Below, one piece after another: positions 6,378 through 6,977 of a stretch of DNA of 6,977 nt. Numbering within the stretch: the first letter of the stretch is position 1; each line of letters starts with the position of its first letter. A model generated the notes under the pieces. It had not been told where the DNA came from and ran no database searches. It saw nothing but the letters and a program-made list of their open reading frames with translations. Source of the stretch: CAWACC01 sp964390695 (GTDB lineage: Bacteria > Chlamydiota > Chlamydiia > Chlamydiales > Parachlamydiaceae); NCBI GenBank assembly GCA_964390695.1, contig CAYMKI010000156.1:1-6977 (forward strand), given 5' to 3'. Both the position numbers and the translations under genes were made by a program.

Positions 6378-6380
6378 TTT

Positions 6381-6449
6381 TCGCGACTTTTGGATAAGCA
6401 TCGCAATTGACAGCGACCTCTCAAGCTCGGTCACTGTCAACTGTCGCGA
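6381..6449 (+). repeat. Nested dyad after the second transporter (3' end structure)
   Basis: Four bases after the copy B stop, TCGCGAC (6381-6387) and GTCGCGA (6443-6449) bracket an inner hairpin: TTGACAG-c-GACC (6407-6418), 10-base loop, GGTC-a-CTGTCAA (6429-6440), 11 bp with one mismatch. ATCGC (6400-6404) can alternatively pair with GCGAT (6446-6450). There is no T-run on either side, so it is not a classical intrinsic terminator; it may protect or define the mRNA 3' end. Confidence 0.65.
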
Positions 6450-6748
6450 TACATCAGGGAAAGAATTTTAAAACACATAGAAGATAGATCCCCAGAGTAC
6501 ACTGAGAATAAATCGCCCCTCTTTAAGCAAAGCTCAAAGAGGGGCGATTCTCTGTATACTCTGAGCCTCTGCATCGATACCACACCAATCCATAGTTCTC
6601 GTCCTTTCGTGTATAGCTTCTCTTCTACAAGTCCCAAACGTTGACATACATCTAAAACACCCGCACACTCTGTGGCTGATCGCTTCGCCATCCGATAAAA
6701 TCCAACCTTTTCATCTATAGCATACTCGCCAGCACCTTCTGCGATATT
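6437..6748 (-). pseudogene. Four-helix-bundle (S23 / 23S rRNA intervening-sequence type) protein, C-terminal remnant
   Basis: Reading the minus strand from 6748: NIAEGAGEY, then EKVGFYRMAKRSATECAGVLDVCQRLGLVEE and KGRELWIGVVSM. This is the second half of the four-helix-bundle family encoded in 23S rRNA intervening sequences and as stand-alone genes; the marks are NIAEGAGE, FYR.AKRSATECA and LDVCQRL. The first helices (about 40 residues) are missing: a stop lies in frame at 6767-6769 and the DNA upstream is transposase-derived. The resemblance ends at about 6563, exactly where the large hairpin starts; the remaining frame to 6437 is hairpin-encoded and unlike the family. The internal ATG at 6691 opens 84 codons but lacks a ribosome site and would start mid-domain. 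Family function is unknown. A broken gene is much the best reading. Confidence 0.75.
6493..6563. repeat. Long near-perfect hairpin (inverted repeat)
   Basis: Core arms of 14 bp, AATCGCCCCTCTTT (6511-6524) and AAAGAGGGGCGATT (6536-6549), are exact. Within the 11-base loop AGC-AAA-GCT can extend the stem. Outside, CAGAGTA (6493-6499) pairs with TACTCTG (6557-6563) and further pairs fill the middle with small bulges. The whole 71 bases fold on themselves. No T-run follows on the plus strand and none follows on the minus strand, so it is not a standard terminator. It may be a small palindromic repeat element or a terminal remnant of a mobile element. Confidence 0.75.
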
Positions 6749-6977
6749 TATTTGTCGCTCAAAATCTTAAATCGTTTTAAACGACCTATGATTTTTTCAT
6801 TTGAAGCCCGTCTTGAAGAAATATTTGGGTTTATCCGTTTCTCTTCCTTTGTAAGAGACTTACCTTTGGTTCTTTTGTGGGGCAGTAGGCTTGTGGCAAA
6901 GAGAGCCTTTTGCTTTTGATCGATGTGTCTTCAATCCATCTACAATTTCTGTAGCAGGCGCTTTCACTAAGTCCATA
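6748..6977 (-). pseudogene. IS5-like (DDE) transposase fragment, frameshifted
   Basis: The frame 6930 to 6748 encodes 60 residues ending LLPHKRTKGKSLTKEEKR, then SSRRASNEKIIGRLKRFKILSDK and a stop. This resembles the C-terminal catalytic region of IS5-type transposases, with the basic KKTKGK.LTKE segment, the catalytic Glu context (NEKIIGRLKRF, codon at 6796-6798), and RFKILSDKYRNRR, where copies normally continue. The fragment stops at ILSDK, losing the usual ending RFGLRFNLIAGIYN. Upstream of 6930 this frame has stops; a second frame (6976-6860) is open, so a frameshift is probable. It continues past the window edge, so its 5' part is unseen. It abuts the four-helix-bundle remnant without a gap. 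Non-functional as it stands. Confidence 0.7.

Noticed and set aside
6437..6691. An 84-residue functional protein on the minus strand
   Set aside because: The start is inside the family domain without a ribosome site, and the last 40 or so residues are encoded by hairpin and dyad sequence.

Overview
The window most likely comes from an environmental, amoeba-associated chlamydia (Parachlamydia/Protochlamydia-like). Four things point there: a tandem pair of nucleotide transporters of the ATP/ADP translocase (NTT/Tlc) family used by energy parasites; a long chlamydial-type serine hydroxymethyltransferase; a coiled-coil zinc-ribbon protein resembling chlamydial CT398/CdsZ; and an RNase P RNA without the usual GGU motif in its P15 loop, a peculiarity known from Chlamydia. 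Genus assignment is inference.

Layout. Minus strand, 1-1377: the N-terminal part of glyA (runs off the left edge, ending just past the PLP-binding lysine), preceded by a 129-residue protein with a low-complexity N-terminus and a C-terminal domain that looks like a starch-binding (CBM20-like) module. Plus strand from 1583: the CdsZ-like gene, then after 14 bases the RNase P RNA gene rnpB (2368-2730), whose promoter overlaps the cdsZ stop codon. A roughly 350-base non-coding stretch follows, with two candidate promoters and a long-range stem plus T-run just before the first transporter gene. This looks like a leader or small RNA. The two transporters (3092-4696 and 4806-6377) are clear paralogues in tandem; the second has its own strong promoter.

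The right end (6378-6977) is decayed DNA: a dyad after the second transporter, a 71-base near-perfect hairpin, the C-terminal half of a four-helix-bundle (S23/23S rRNA intervening-sequence type) protein gene, and a piece of an IS5-like transposase gene joined directly to it. All remnants read on the minus strand.

Functionally, the transporter pair would bring host nucleotides into the bacterium (ATP/ADP exchange or NTP uptake; substrates cannot be read from sequence). The CdsZ-like protein would link sigma-54 transcription with type III secretion. glyA and rnpB are housekeeping. I see no defence system, CRISPR array or clearly new multi-gene system. The most unusual items are the NTT leader structure, the AAU-for-GGU change in RNase P RNA, a two-residue deletion at a conserved site of the second transporter, and the hairpin/IS-bounded gene remnant.
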